Positions 9,956-20,892 of a DNA stretch of 64,000 nt are shown piece by piece. The stretch is taken from positions 5,778,882 through 5,842,881 of the forward strand of contig OZ020611.1 in NCBI GenBank assembly GCA_963971575.1. The letters run 5' to 3'. The stretch comes from Liopterus haemorrhoidalis. Taxonomy: Eukaryota; Arthropoda; Insecta; Coleoptera; Dytiscidae. The first letter of the stretch is position 1. Every line of letters starts with the position of its first letter. Below the pieces are notes generated by a model. That model did not search any database. It had not been told where the DNA came from and worked only from the letters and a program-made list of their open reading frames with translations. A program made the position numbers and the translations under genes.

Positions 9956-11126
9956 CGAGCCCTGTCCACTTTCAGTTGTCCCAGCTATGAAATTTTCAGT
10001 TTCCTTAGAAATTATTAAATAATAAGTAAAAGTAAATGCTGCTTTGTACATTTTTTAACAATATAATCATATTAGAAGCAAAGGGGTCAAAATTTATTCC
10101 GTAATATTTAATTTGTGATTATAAAAATAATATTCGTAAAACAAACGTATTTTTTGAGTTCATGTATTCTTGTACTGTATATAAAATAATTGGGTTTTTG
10201 CGGTAGCTATGCGTAGTAGGCGTTGGAAAACAAAGTTTGTTTATTGACTGTGATGTATTAAAAGTGTTGTCTAAATAATTTTAAAACATGGGCAGAGGCA
10301 AAGCTATTAATGAAAAAAATCGGTTAATCATTGTGAACTTAGCAAAAACAGGAAATACCAATTCCGAAATCGGAAAATTATTAAGTTTGTCAAGACACAG
10401 TATTAGAAATATTGTAAAATTGTACAAAACAAGTGGTTCAGTTGCCCCAAAGCCCCAGTACGTGAAGTAAACTACACTGACGGGCAATGACAAACGTGCA
10501 TTGAAAAGAATTATTAAGGATAACAAACGTGCTAACTACAGTCAATTGAGTGTACTGTGGAGCGATGTTGTTGGAAGACGTGTTTCAAGGTCTACATGTC
10601 ATAAGGAAGCTAAAAAATTAGGATTTGGAACCTATAAGGTAATATTTTTTTAATCGGACTCTTAAATGTATATTTACAGAAATCTATAAAACGTTCTTAG
10701 GCCAAGGAAAAACCATTGTTGACGTCTAAGCAAAAGAAAAACAGATTGAAATGGGCAAGAGAACATAAAATATGGAATTGTGAAAAATGAGTCTAGGTTT
10801 GAAGTCTGTGTAGACGACAACCGGAGCAGAGTTGTTCGTCAGAAACATGAAGCATATCATCCCGATTGCTTGAAAAGGAAGGTGAAATTTCCAGCATTTG
10901 TCATGGTGTGGGGTTCAATGTCTGCAAGAGGTGTAGGAAAACTTCACTTTATCGATGGCATTGTTAACACAACCAAATATTTAAGTATTTTAGAGGAGTC
11001 TCTGTTGCCAACTATGGAACATGCATTAATCTCTGGGGAGGATATTATTTTTCAACAAAATGGAGCCGCTTGCCATACGTCAAAAAAATCTTTGAAATGG
11101 TTCCGTGATCATATGGTTCCGTATAT
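9956..11126 (+). mobile_element. Tc1-like element, 5' end present, 3' end lost
   Basis: The left end begins CGAGCCCTGTCCACTTTCAG after a TA dinucleotide at 9954-9955, and the same 5' region recurs at 14579. The transposase frame follows from 10288. The right part is cut at 11127 by the 3' half of a family-A element, so no right TIR remains. Confidence 0.8.
10288..11125 (+). pseudogene. Tc1-like transposase with a conserved intron, inactivated
   Basis: Exon 1 opens MGRGKAINEKNRLIIVNL, a helix-turn-helix start, with a stop after PQYVK. Reading on gives a second DNA-binding part ending GFGTYK. A 62-bp GT-AG intron (10639-10700) follows, then AKEKPLLTSKQKKNRLKWAREHK. The segment around the first catalytic Asp is lost (KNESRF instead of SDESRF) and the second is changed to Asn (FQQNGAACHTS). 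The frame ends where a family-A fragment begins. The intron lies at the same codon boundary as in the copy at 58677, so it is ancestral to this lineage. Confidence 0.8.
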
Positions 11127-11350
11127 AATTCTAGTTATATTTTGACAAATGTTGTATTTAATTATTAAGAGCGTAAATTTAATAACCAGTCTTATTATAT
11201 GATTAACAGACAATAAATTATTTTTAAAATATCGTTCATTTTGCCGTGATTACTACAAAGTAAAATTTGTCCTACACACTCAGCATACCGCCTTCACTTA
11301 TTATATACCTGCGAAACCCTGAAATGTGTGAATATTCACCCTTACATCAA
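11127..11350 (+). mobile_element. Family A 3' half (copy C)
   Basis: It starts exactly at the conserved AATTCTAGTTATATTTTG that follows the tRNA-like cassette in full copies. It ends in the subtype-2 3' end (GCCGTGATTACT, CACACTCAGCATACCGCC, ACCTGCGAAACCCT, then CATCAA). The terminal hairpin has decayed. Confidence 0.85.
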
Positions 11351-11534
11351 TTTTTTAAACTGATGAGCAGAAAAAAATCGTAATTCGTAATTTTTAAACT
11401 GATAAGTAAAAAAAAAATTGTGCTTCTATTATTTCGGGGGGGGGGGGGGTGAACCGGGGGTGGTTTTAATTGAACCGTAACGAAAACCAAAACGAAAAAA
11501 ATAACGGTTCGAAGCCCTGTATTAATTTAAAAAT

Positions 11535-12183
11535 ATCAGCTGTGGCCACCACAGGACCGACCGCCATCATAAAGTACTTGTATAAAATACATTCTAGCAG
11601 CAGAGTAGAAATAACTAAGCCTAATATTTTCTAACAGAGATATTATTTATCATGACCATGGAAACGTTACATATAAGTATGAAAAAAATTCGAAAAATTT
11701 TACAGAAGTTATTCGAAATTTTTCGTTTTATCAAAAAACGTCTCAAATAAAAGTTATTAGTTATTGCTTTTATAGCAACTTTTGTTCAATACATTTTTTC
11801 GAAATATTTTTCTGTTGTGAAATATTCGCAAAAATCTTAAAATCGATACGAGTAAACTCCCATTTTTAGTCAACCAATTTTTACCAAAAGTTGATCAACT
11901 CGTACCATTGATGGCAGAAGCTTAAATATGAAGTTTCATAAAAATCCTTTCAGCCGAATTTGCTCTGCACGTGTACACAGACAGACAGACGGACGGACGG
12001 ACAGACGGACAGACGGACCGACAGACGGACGGACAGACGGATGGACAGACGGACCGACAGACATCATGCTAAAAGTAGTCAAAACGTTATGTAGGGACCT
12101 CAATTCGTGGAGATCCATCGAAATCTCGAAATGTCAAAATCAGTATGATCACAATACCTCCCTTATATATGTTGGCGGTCGGT
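11535..12183 (-). mobile_element. GTCY family B, copy B2 (both ends present)
   Basis: On the minus strand it starts ACCGACCGCCAACATATA, runs through the GTCY tract (plus-strand 11978-12063) and ends with ATGATGGCGGTCGGTCC, then the hairpin CTGTGGTGGCCACAG and CTGAT. The subterminal ACCGACCGCCA and its complement form an inverted pair. This is the best copy for the family's two ends. It has no coding content. Confidence 0.85.
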
Positions 12184-12193
12184 AAAAAGATGC

Positions 12194-12289
12194 TCATCTC
12201 TATTTTCTAGTGTGTTGGTATGTTTCTATTTTTATTTCCTTCCTATTTAGGGGGGGGCACCCCGGTCCCCTCCCCTGGATGCGCCACTG
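12194..12289 (-). repeat. Fragment of a G-run repeat family (family C) with a CAGTGGCGCA-type end
   Basis: CTCATCTCTATTTT...CTAGTGTGT...TTATTTCCTTCC followed by a G-run recurs at 55880-55970, and in the opposite orientation at 36358-36430. The copy here ends in GGATGCGCCACTGG, a terminus seen in several insect DNA elements. The complete element cannot be defined. Confidence 0.5.
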
Positions 12290-12887
12290 GTCTAAGTATT
12301 ACATGAGGTATTTCCGACCGACTGCCCAATACATATTGCTAGATTACACTTCAGTTAATCCAGTTTTTTTAATCTTGAATTTTTTTACAATAATTAATTT
12401 TTATAATAATAATGGTTGCTGAGCCTGTATTAATTAATATATAAATCATAATTATATTCTTGAATAAATAAATAAATTATTATAAAAATCACTCGGGTAA
12501 AAAATTTATAAAAAAGATGTGTAAAAATAACCATGTAATAATATAATGATTTTATTACTCGGTAACTGTAATTTCTCTAGTTTTTAACCAACAACTTATA
12601 CGATAAATTTCTTTATATATTTTTTAGAATTCGTAATTTAATCATGTGTAACAGGTTTCATAATCTGAAATGTGATTTTTATGTTTCAGTAAAAAATCTA
12701 TTTGTCAAATGGTGTGTAATATGTCTATGTAGCTTTAAGTTGTAATTAAATAGATTTAAAACCATGTTATGGCCTCGTTTTGGTTCATTTTTGAATATTT
12801 TGTTGTTTCAATGGTAGGGAGAGTTGCCGAATGTGTATTCGTCACCTAAATCGTACCTTATTGTAATTGATTTTATTTGTAATTTTT
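12290..12887. other. No recognised feature
   Basis: AT-rich sequence with short tandem AAT/AATA patches near 12400-12480; nothing coding identified. Confidence 0.4.
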
Positions 12888-13899
12888 AGGGTTTTGTAGG
12901 TATGACCAAAAAACCCTTATACCGTCATTTTGTCGTCTGTCTGTCTGTCTGTCTGTCTCTTCGGTAAAAATTGTAGCCAAACGGCTAAACCTAGAGAGTT
13001 GAAATTGTACAACTTTTTGACCCGCACATAGGAAAAATACTAAAACATGTGCTCATCGAAAAAAAAATATATTTTTTTTTAAATTCTGAGTAGGGTATCA
13101 AATGAAAGCCCTTAGTACGTGGATTAACGATCAAAATTTTATTTTTTCAAAATAAATTATTTTGACACGATTTTGGCAAAAATTGTGCAAAAAAATGTTT
13201 GTCCCACACCCTGTAGCCCAGATGGTTTAAACTAAAAATCTGAAAAAATTCGAAGTAATGTACATTGGTGTGAACCGGAATAGTACAACAGGAATTTTTG
13301 ACCAGATTATGTATTCGGAAAATAATGCATTTTTTGTGTTTTTAACCAAAATATGTTAAATATTTAATTCGCTATGTAACCCAGTAGATAAGCCAGTGCT
13401 CATAGCGATGTGCGTTTAGTCATTGATTTTCTAATTTGCTAAACAGGTAACTTGCGAACTAGAGTTCGAATCCGGTCAGTTATAATTTTTTTTTTTTTTT
13501 GCAGTTTTCTTGTGTTTAAATTATTTTGTCAAAATTCTAGTTATATTTTGGTAAATGTTGCATTTAATTTTTAAAAGCGTATATTTAATATCCAGTGGGA
13601 AGTGTTGAAATTATAATTTAATGCTATGTTTGATGTATACGAAATCAGAGGGCGGGGCTAATGATTTAAGCAACCAATAGAAGCCATAGGCGCAATTTCC
13701 AAAATCTTAATGAACCTTGCTATGTAAAAAAAATACTGCACATATTTAGAAACTTAAATAATGGTATAAGGTATTCGAATTAAAATTCATAAAAAAATAT
13801 TTTGACATAAAATTTGTTTTGGCATCCCAAATAATCATCATTCAGTTACTAAATACCTGCAAAACCCTGAAATGTGTGAAAATTCACACTTCACATCAA
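12888..13899 (+). mobile_element. Family A, full-length copy D (subtype-1 3' end)
   Basis: It begins AGGGTTTTGTAGGTATGACC after a T-run and ends in ATACCTGCAAAACCCTG, the hairpin GTGTGAAAATTCACAC and CATCAA before another T-run. The (GTCT)n tract is at 12934-12960. Between the conserved left and right halves lies a tRNA-like cassette. The start and end motifs are imperfect inverted repeats of each other. It has no coding content. Confidence 0.9.
13391..13480 (+). other. tRNA-like cassette of copy D
   Basis: A box A-like CATAGCGATGTGCG lies about 60 bases before a near-perfect box B (AGTTCGAATCCGG). The sequence differs from the cassettes in the other copies although the flanks are the same. 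It is probably tRNA-derived and not a functional tRNA. Confidence 0.5.
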
Positions 13900-13904
13900 T
13901 TTTT

Positions 13905-14576
13905 TATTACAAGTTGTCTTACAACATTCGACAAAATAAAGGGAAAAACATACTAATGCTGCATTAAAAAAAAAAAAAGAAATTTAGACATTGACAGCCT
14001 TGTTCTGCAAATTTCTACTTTATCGATCGATATTTGACAGCCGGTTATATTTGCTAATGACGTTTTGAGTGTTTCATAGTTTTGAAAAGAATTAAAATAG
14101 AGGAAAAATTTATATCTTTGGTCATAGAAAATAGAAAGATATGGATAGAAACAGAACAATATGGTTATAGAAACAGAACAATATCGTTATAGAAATTTTC
14201 GGGTTAAGTCAAATGCTAACTGCGCATGTGTCAATTATAAATTAACGTAAGAGTTTGTAGCTTGTGAACTCTTAATTTCAATTTATAAGTATAAGTATTA
14301 ATTTAGAAGGTTGTGAACGCTAACATAGAGTTACGTATAACAAACATTTACGTTAAGCCTAAGTACTAATTCTAATTTATAATTTCGAGGTTGTGAATAC
14401 AGCATTAGAGAATTACGGGGGATAAATTAAATCTTGAGAAGAAAATAACGGTACACCAAAATAAATACACCGAACGACAAACGTTGCACAAGAAATTATG
14501 TACCTAGCTCAACAAATCATTTGTCATTATAGCGGCAAATTAGTTCACGACTAATTAGATTGTTAGCACGACAGAT
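13905..14576. other. Non-coding, weakly repetitive
   Basis: Between 14130 and 14410 short phrases such as ATAGAAACAGAACAATAT and GGTTGTGAA recur, but no terminal repeats or gene were found. Confidence 0.4.
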
Positions 14577-14578
14577 TA

Positions 14579-15107
14579 CGAGCCCTGTCCACTTTCAGTT
14601 TACCCAGCTATGAAATTTTCAGTTTCTTTAGAAATTATTAAATAATAAGTAAAAGTAAATGCTGCTTTGTACATTTTTTGACAATATAATCATATTAGAA
14701 GCAAAGGGGTCAAAATTTATTCCGTAATATTTAATTTGTGATTATAAAAATAATATTCGTAAAACAAACGTATTTTTTGAGTTCATGTATATAAAATAAC
14801 TGGGTTTTGCGGTAGCTATGCGTAGTAGGCGTTGGAAAACAAAGTTTGTTTATTGACTGTGATGTATTAAAAGTGTTAAGTCTAAATAATTTTAAAACAT
14901 AGGCAGAGGCAAAGCTATTGATGAAAATCAATAGCTTTGCCTCTTGATAAAATTCGGTTAATCATTGTGAACTTATCAAAAACAGGAAAATCCAATTCCG
15001 AAATCGGAAAATTATTAGGTTTGTCAAGATACAGTATTAGAAATATTGTAAAATTGTACAAAACAAGTTGTTCAGTTGCCCCAAAGCCCCAGTACGTGAA
15101 GAAAACT
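14579..15107 (+). pseudogene. Tc1-like element, 5' fragment with a palindromic insertion
   Basis: This is a second copy of the 5' region at 9956, starting CGAGCCCTGTCCACTTTCAG after TA. The start codon is ATA instead of ATG. A perfect inverted repeat with 17-bp arms and a 4-base loop (14906-14943) interrupts the helix-turn-helix codons. The copy stops after the PQYVK-equivalent codons, where a different pseudogene begins. Confidence 0.75.
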
Positions 15108-15109
15108 AA

Positions 15110-15690
15110 TACATAATTCAAGAAAAACAAAACGTTGTCAACAAACCTTTGTTTACGAGTGAGAAAATTATATTTCCACCCTTGCATATCAAGTTTGGGC
15201 GTATGTAGCTATTTTTGAAGGCTTTAAATCGAGATGGACTTTGTGTAGGCTACTTGACACGTAAATTTCTTGGGATTAACTCTAAAAAACTGAAAACCAG
15301 AACATTTGATGGTCCTCAGATAAGGCAACCTACTGAAGATCCACAATCCAATCCTACCGCATCAATGAATGTGATTGAATCTAATTCTTGGTGTTCATTT
15401 ATTCAAGTAGTACAAAATTTTCTTGTAAATCATAAGGCAGAGAATTAGTGGAAAATATGCTTTCCAACTTTAATATTCTCAGTTGTATTATGACCACTTA
15501 CCAGAACACCTAGGTGATTTTAGTGAAGAACCGGGAGAAAGATTCCATCAGGACATAAAACTATGGAAGATAGATATCAAGGAAGATAAGATAGCCACAT
15601 GATGACCTATTACTGTTGAAGTCTTCAGAAAGACTGTTCTGGTAAACTCCATGCTAGAAAGTCGTACAAAAGAACATTTTTAAGTGATAA
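15110..15690 (+). pseudogene. Fragment of a multicopy uncharacterised invertebrate protein (FDGPQIR family)
   Basis: Broken frames give KIIFPPLHIKFG, ALNRDGLCVGYLTRKFLG, TFDGPQIRQ, SWCSFIQVVQNFLVNHKAEN, then in another frame HLPEHLGDFSEEPGERFHQDIK. From memory this is the C-terminal part of a protein family that is multicopy in insects, molluscs and cnidarians, with signature motifs LPPLHIKLG, GPQIR, NFLGN-KA-NY and GERFHQDI. Its function is unknown; its abundance suggests that it belongs to a transposon. At least three frame breaks make this copy dead. Confidence 0.55.
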
Positions 15691-16117
15691 GTGATGAATG
15701 TATATTTATCTACTTTGTGAAATAAATACCTTTCTTTGTCTCATTTGTGTTAACTGGCAGTTGGAGCAAATATTAACAGTAATAACGTGAAAAATACACA
15801 AGTTAAGAAATAAGACATTTTATTGTAAAAGAGGCCAATATAGCGTATCTCAAAAACTAGATGTGATCGACCAAAGCTGACGGCTATTTTGGATTCTGTG
15901 CCCAAAAATTACCTACAAACAGTTAAAAACTCGCAGGCACCAAAATGTCTGTTGGGCTGTGTAATCTGTTATTTTTTCTGTCGTTCTTGAAATCCAATCT
16001 ATTTCAATCTTATTTTGTCAGGCTGAAAACTGGACCGCTTTAGTTTTGTAATTAAACAATAGATGGATACACTGTTTTCTATAAATTTTTACCATTGCAT
16101 TGAATTGAATCTATATA
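15691..16117. other. 3' flank of the pseudogene, nothing else recognised
   Basis: AT-rich with AATAAA-like sequences near 15720. No terminal repeat identified. Confidence 0.35.
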
Positions 16118-16205
16118 TATAAGCAATTCACTTTTGTAAGAACACACTAGATCTGGTTATTTTGGTTACTATGGTGTGTTACTGACTTTAAATGTCAATT
16201 AAAAA
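16118..16205 (+). repeat. Short dispersed repeat X
   Basis: TTCACTTTTGTAAGAACA, ACTAGATCTGGTTATTT and GTGTGTTACTGACTTT recur in the same order at about 39205-39290, and the first phrase recurs inverted at 17463-17510. Boundaries and class are unknown. Confidence 0.55.
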
Positions 16206-16325
16206 TATTCCTTACGCTGTAAAACCGACTTTAGGTTAGTAAGGTTATGATCATTATAATTAAGATATAATTTTTCAATATGACATATGTCAAATGGATC
16301 GACATTTTAAAAAAGTGACATTTTT

Positions 16326-16395
16326 AGGGTTTTGTAGGTATGACCAAAAAACCCTTATACCGTCATTTTGTCGTCTGTCTGTCTGTCTGTCTGCC

Positions 16396-16432
<37 letters not shown>

Positions 16433-17412
16433 GACTGTCTGTCTGTCTGTTCGGTAAAAATTGTAGCCAAACGGCTAAACCTAGAGAGTTGAAATTTGGC
16501 ATGCTTATACAACTCTTTGACCCGCACATAGGAAAACTACTAAAACATCTAAAAAACATATCCCCATAAAAATATAAACAAATATGTGCTCATCGAAAAA
16601 AAAAAATATTTTTTTATAATTCTGAGTAGGGTATCAAATGAAAGCCCTTGGTACATGGATTAACGATCAAATTTTTATTTTTGCAAAATAAATTATTTTG
16701 AAGCGATTTTTGCCAAAATTGTGCAAAAAATTTTTTGTTCCACACCCTGTAGCCCAGATGGTTTAAACTAAAAATCTGAAAAAATTCTAAGTAATGTACA
16801 TTAGTGTGAACCGGAATAGTTCAACAGGAATTTTTGATCAGATTAGGTTTTTGGAAAAAAACGCATTTTTTGTGATTTTTGGCTAATAATGTACACAAGT
16901 TATAGCTTTGTAACAAGCAACACTCTAACGTGTGTGCTGGTCTAGTGGTATTTGACGCTGACTTTTCACCCATGTAACCCGATCCGATAGGGATCGAACC
17001 CTGGAGAAGAGACTATATTTTTTTTAAATTTCTATATTGTTTAAATTATTTTTTCAAAATTCTAATTATATTTTGGCAAATGTTGCATTTCATTTTTAAA
17101 AGCGTAAATTTAATAGCCAGTTGAAATTGTTTAAATTATAATTTAATTCTGTTTCAATGTACACGAAATCAGAGAGGCGGAACTTATAACAACCAATGGA
17201 AGCCATAGGCGCAATTTGGAAATTCTTAATGAACCATAAAAAAAATACTGCACATATTTAGAAACCTAAATAATGGTATTAGGCGTTCGAATTAAAATTA
17301 ACAAAAAAAATATTTTAATATGAAATTTGTTTTCGTATCCAAAATAATCATCATTCACTTACTAAATACCTGCAAAACCCTGAAATGCGTGAAAATTCAC
17401 ACTTCACATCAA
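16326..17412 (+). mobile_element. Family A, full-length copy E (subtype-1 3' end)
   Basis: Both ends are intact (AGGGTTTTGTAGGTATGACC; hairpin GTGAAAATTCAC then CATCAA), between T-runs. The microsatellite is long (16373-16450) with GCC and GAC interruptions. The interior matches copies D and H except in the tRNA-like cassette, which matches H and not D. Confidence 0.9.
16933..17005 (+). other. tRNA-Glu-like cassette of copy E
   Basis: TGGTCTAGTGG is identical to the D-arm/box A of tRNA-Glu, and CTTTTCACCCA resembles its TTC anticodon loop. A T-arm-like AGGGATCGAACCCT follows after a longer spacer. No matching acceptor stem is visible, so it is a tRNA-derived relic. Confidence 0.6.
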
Positions 17413-17462
17413 TTTTTTAATACCAACATGACATACAGCTTAAAAGGTGCAAACTCTTGAAA

Positions 17463-17650
17463 ACAAAATTCCCTCTTAGTTTGTTCTTATAAAAGTGAAC
17501 AGCTTATATTATGTACTCTTGTACTCTATGTACTAAATTGTTTTTTCTTTTCTAGGTGAGTGTATTCATATTCATATTAAGAAGCTCTTCGTAGTCTTTG
17601 TGAGTATTATTTTATTTCATAATTTAAAAAGGCAAAAGGTGTCAGATTTA
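17463..17650. repeat. Repeats X (inverted) and Y, with a fused 3'/5' splice-site motif
   Basis: The first part is repeat X inverted. The second (about 17530-17650) is repeat Y, shared with 52250-52375. Y contains a pyrimidine tract directly joined to AG and GTGAGT (TTTCTTTTCTAGGTGAGT, 17544-17561), which is the layout of a zero-length exon. Confidence 0.5.
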
Positions 17651-18221
17651 AAATGTGTACACTATTGTGGATTATTTATAAATAATCTAACAATACAATA
17701 TTTAAAAAAATCCACTTGCTGCAACTCATTAACAGTGTTACTGATAAAAACCATACTTTAAAGCCGCGGTTTCTTTTGTGAAACCTCTCCAGTGGTTTTT
17801 TTTCAGTGACATATGTCCGTAAGTGTATCTAAAGAGGCAGTGTAACACAGTATATGTGACAGGGTACACCCCTAGCTATATCAGCACTTATCCACTAAGT
17901 GGCCACTTGACATCATAGCGGACTGAGTGCCTCTCTTACATTGCTCCTAACGCCGACTGCTGTGGCGTCTTGACGCGCACCTGCTGCCGACGCTAGACGT
18001 CAGGTGTTACAAGCGTCTTACTTACATTCAATATTTAAATTTGTAAAGTGGTTGACCATTATTTTTTACTGCCATCTTAAGGGAGGAAGTGTAACCATTT
18101 TTTTAAAGAGTAATGAAAATAAATTGTTTAATATATTAAATTAATAAAGATGAGATAGGTATTAAAATTTTGGTTAGGAAATTTGTAGTGTTTGCTGAAT
18201 AGGAACGTATTTCATGTTGTG
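17651..18221. other. Unrecognised, with a CpG-rich patch
   Basis: A GC-rich patch at about 17930-18020 (containing GCGTCTTGACGCGC) stands out in AT-rich surroundings. Near 18082 a purine tract, AAGGGAGGAAG, is followed by TGTAACC. That could be the polypurine tract and start of an LTR, but no second LTR is seen. Confidence 0.35.
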
Positions 18222-18977
18222 TACGAGGGTAGGACAATAGAAAAACACATTATTTTGGGTTGATTCATTTTTATTTCTCAGCATAGTCTCCTTTTAGCTC
18301 AATACACTTCGCCCAGACTTTCTTCGACTTTTTCAAGCTATCCAAAAAGTAAGATTCCTGAACCGCCTTAAAATAGGCATCTGCTTCATCAGCATGAACA
18401 GCGCCAAACCAGCCATTGAATCGACTACACCATTGGGTTTATTCTCTATTGTAAGCAAACGCGACACCCATCTTGCCGATATCTTTTTATTACCCAATTT
18501 TTCGTGCAAAATCAAAACCACTGAGCCATGTGATATGCCTGGGGCCTCAACAAGTTCACGCACTTTGACTCGTCGATCACTCAAAACCATATCACGGATT
18601 TTGTCAATCATTTCTGGCGTAGGCACTCCAAGTGGACATCCCGAACGATGTTCATCACTTGTGGATGTACGACCACGTTTAAACTCATTCACCCAATTGT
18701 AAACAGTTTTAAACGCTGGTGCAGATGTGCCATGAACTTCATCCAACTCGGCTTTGATTTCTTTCGGTGTTTTACCTTTCAAATGAAAGTGTTTAATCAC
18801 TACATACTACATGAAACTCGTTTTTTCCATTGTTCAAAATAACAAAATTGGTTTGTGTCAGTCGATTGTAAAAATGAAACTACGCGAGGGATATGGCTGA
18901 AAATTTGACAGAAATTTATTGACAGATGGTACTTTCCAGATACAGATTTGTTTCGATAGTACGAGCCCCATCTCTTA
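18222..18977 (-). mobile_element. Mariner element, internally deleted
   Basis: Candidate ends are TACGAGGGTAGG at 18222 and TAAGAGATGGGG (minus strand) near 18977, which are imperfect inverted repeats. The reading frame retains the two ends of a mariner transposase and lacks the middle. Exact termini are uncertain. Confidence 0.65.
18271..18830 (-). pseudogene. Mariner transposase with the catalytic core deleted
   Basis: The N-terminal part is a clear mauritiana/SETMAR-type DNA-binding domain: HFHLKGKTPKEIKAELDEVHG, NWVNEFKRGRTSTSDEHRSG, PEMIDKIRDMVLSDRRVKVRELVE, then KLGNKKISARWVSRLLT. After GLALF the sequence jumps to the C-terminal end (AYFKAVQESYFLDSLKKSKK, then DYAEK stop) in another frame. 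The DD34D catalytic region is missing. A TAG at codon 8 after the original ATG (18830) adds a second lesion. Confidence 0.85.
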
Positions 18978-19288
18978 GGTTTTGTAAGAACTTACACAGC
19001 AAAAAATTTATAAGTGTCAAAGTTCATTCTCAGTTTGGTTAAAATTTTAGTGTTAAAATTATCATTTAGAAAAAGTATAAAGTACACTATTTTTAACCAA
19101 ATCACTGTGTAAATCTTGATTTATTCAGATAGTGTTATTTTTATGAAATATTCCTTTTTCAGTGTTAAAATTAAGACTACTTTAACCAGTATGTAAGTGT
19201 AAACTTTACACTAAATTTAACAAAAAAGAAGAGTAAATAATTAACAGGAAAAGCCAGGGACTTCATAGTACTCTAAAAGTTTATTTTT
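18978..19288. other. No recognised feature
   Basis: About 300 bp of AT-rich sequence between the mariner remnant and family A copy F. Confidence 0.4.
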
Positions 19289-19420
19289 AGGGTTTTGTAG
19301 GTATGACCAAAAAACCCTTATACCGTTATTTTGTTGTCTCTCTCCGTCTGTCTGTCTGTCTGTTCGGTAAAAATTGTAGCCAAACGGCTAAACCTAGAGA
19401 GTTGAATTGGCATGCTTATA

Positions 19421-19984
19421 ACGGGTGTTTTTTTAGAGGTATAGAACTTTAAATTGCAATAAAACAACGATGGATTATTCGATTGACATGAATTTTTTTT
19501 TATTCGAAAGATAATCTTGTGGCATTACATTAAATCATACCAACAAGACGGCGCAACATGTCACACAGCTCGTGCCACAATCGATTTATTGAAAGACACG
19601 TTTGGTGACCGCCTAATTTCACGTTTTGGACCTGTGAATTGGCTTCCAAGATCTTGTGATTTAACACCGCTGGACTACTTTCTGTGGGGCTATGTAAAGT
19701 CATTGGTCTATGCGGATAAGCCACAAACGCTTGACCATTTGGAAGACAACATTCGCCGTGTTATTGCCGATATACGGCCACAAATGTTGGAAAAAGTCAT
19801 CGAAAATTGGACGTCCAGATTGGACTACATCCGAGCCAGCCGTGGCGGTCATATGCCAGAAATCATATTTAAAATGTAATGCCACAAGATTATCTTTCGA
19901 ATAAAAAAAAATTCATGTCAATCGAATAATCCATCGTTGTTTTATTGCAATTTAAAGTTCTATACCTCTAAAAAAAACACCCAT
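19421..19984 (+). mobile_element. DD41D deletion derivative, copy 1 (long TIRs, TA duplication)
   Basis: TIRs of about 110 bp begin RYGGGTGTTTTTTTAGAGG (first two bases differ between ends). TA is duplicated at 19419-19420 and 19985-19986, and excision restores the family-A sequence GCTTATACAACTC. Copy 2 at 53769-54333 is nearly identical (I count one substitution and one A-run indel), so both moved recently. The interior encodes only the C-terminal third of a transposase. Confidence 0.92.
19517..19879 (+). pseudogene. C-terminal third of a DD41D transposase
   Basis: The frame enters directly from the TIR into SYQQDGATCHTARATIDLL and on to RSCDLTPLDYFLWGYVKSLVY, ending DYIRASRGGHMPEIIFKM. 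The second and third catalytic Asp are kept with 41 residues between. The first Asp and both DNA-binding helices are deleted. The usual RSPDLTP is RSCDLTP in both copies, so that change predates their separation; this copy also has Leu where copy 2 has Pro after NW. Confidence 0.85.
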
Positions 19985-20384
19985 TACAACTCTTTGGCCC
20001 ACCTATATAAAAAAAATACTAAAACATCTAAAAAACATATGCTCCTAAAAATATAAAGAAATATGTGCTCATCGAAAAAAAAATATATATTTTTTTAAAA
20101 TTCTGAGTAGGGTATCAAATGAAAGCCCTTCATAATTTTATTTTTGCAAAATATATTATTTTGATGCGATTTTTGCCAAAAATTGCAAAAAAAATGTCCC
20201 ACAGCCTGTAGCCTAGTTGGTTTAAATCAAAAGTCTGAAAAAATTCTAAGTAATGTACATTGGTGTGAACCGGAATAGTACAACAGGAATTTTTGATCAG
20301 ATTATCTTTTCGGAAAATAAAACATTTTTTGTGTTTTTTGTTGACGATGTACAAATGTTATAGTTATGTAACACACTATACTAG

Positions 20385-20458
20385 AAGACGTATCCTGGTC
20401 TAATGGTTAGCTTGCTCGCTTACTATGCAGCAAACTAGGGTGTTCTCCCAGGCAGAGG
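20385..20458 (+). other. tRNA-like cassette of copy F
   Basis: TGGTCTAATGGTTAGC is a good box A/D-arm. The box B position reads GGTGTTCTCCCAGG and is decayed. The sequence differs from the cassettes in D, E/H and G/I, while the flanks are the same. Confidence 0.5.
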
Positions 20459-20892
20459 AGACAATTTTATTTTTTTTTTTTTCATTTTCATTTTGTTTAA
20501 CTTATTTTGTCAAAATTCTAGTTATATTTTGGCAAATGTTGCATTTAATTTTTAAGAGCGTAATTTTAATAACCAGTTGGAATTGTTGGAATTATATTTT
20601 CATTCTATGTGTCATGTATACTAAACCAGAGGGGCGGAGCATATGACTTAAAACAACCAATGGAAGCCATAGGCGCAATTTTCAAAATTTTTATGAACCT
20701 TGCTGTATATAAAAAAATACTGCACATATTTAGAAACCTAAATAATGGTATTAGGTATTCGAATTAAAATTAACAAGAAAATATTTTAACATAAAATTTG
20801 TTTTTAGATTAACAGACAATAAATTATTTTAAAAATATCGGTTATTTTGCCGTGATTACTAGAAAGCAAAATTAGTCCTACACACTCAGCCT

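Larger units (their letters stand above)
19289..20892 (+). mobile_element. Family A copy F (mosaic, with nested DD41D derivative, 3' truncated)
   Basis: The 5' end is standard (AGGGTTTTGTAGGTATGACC; GTCT tract about 19336-19362). It is interrupted at 19421-19984 by a transposon with a TA duplication. The interior follows subtype 1 until about 20803, then switches to the subtype-2 block (ATTAACAGACAATAAATT, CCGTGATTACT, CACACTCAGC). The final subterminal repeat and hairpin are lost. Confidence 0.85.

Noticed and set aside
16933..17005. Functional tRNA-Glu gene
   Set aside because: D-arm and anticodon-like loop are present, but no acceptor stem can be formed and the T-arm is displaced; it is a relic.
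18080..18130. Possible LTR start (AAGGGAGGAAG then TGTAACC)
   Set aside because: No second LTR, primer binding site or gag/pol remains were seen; the motif alone is weak.
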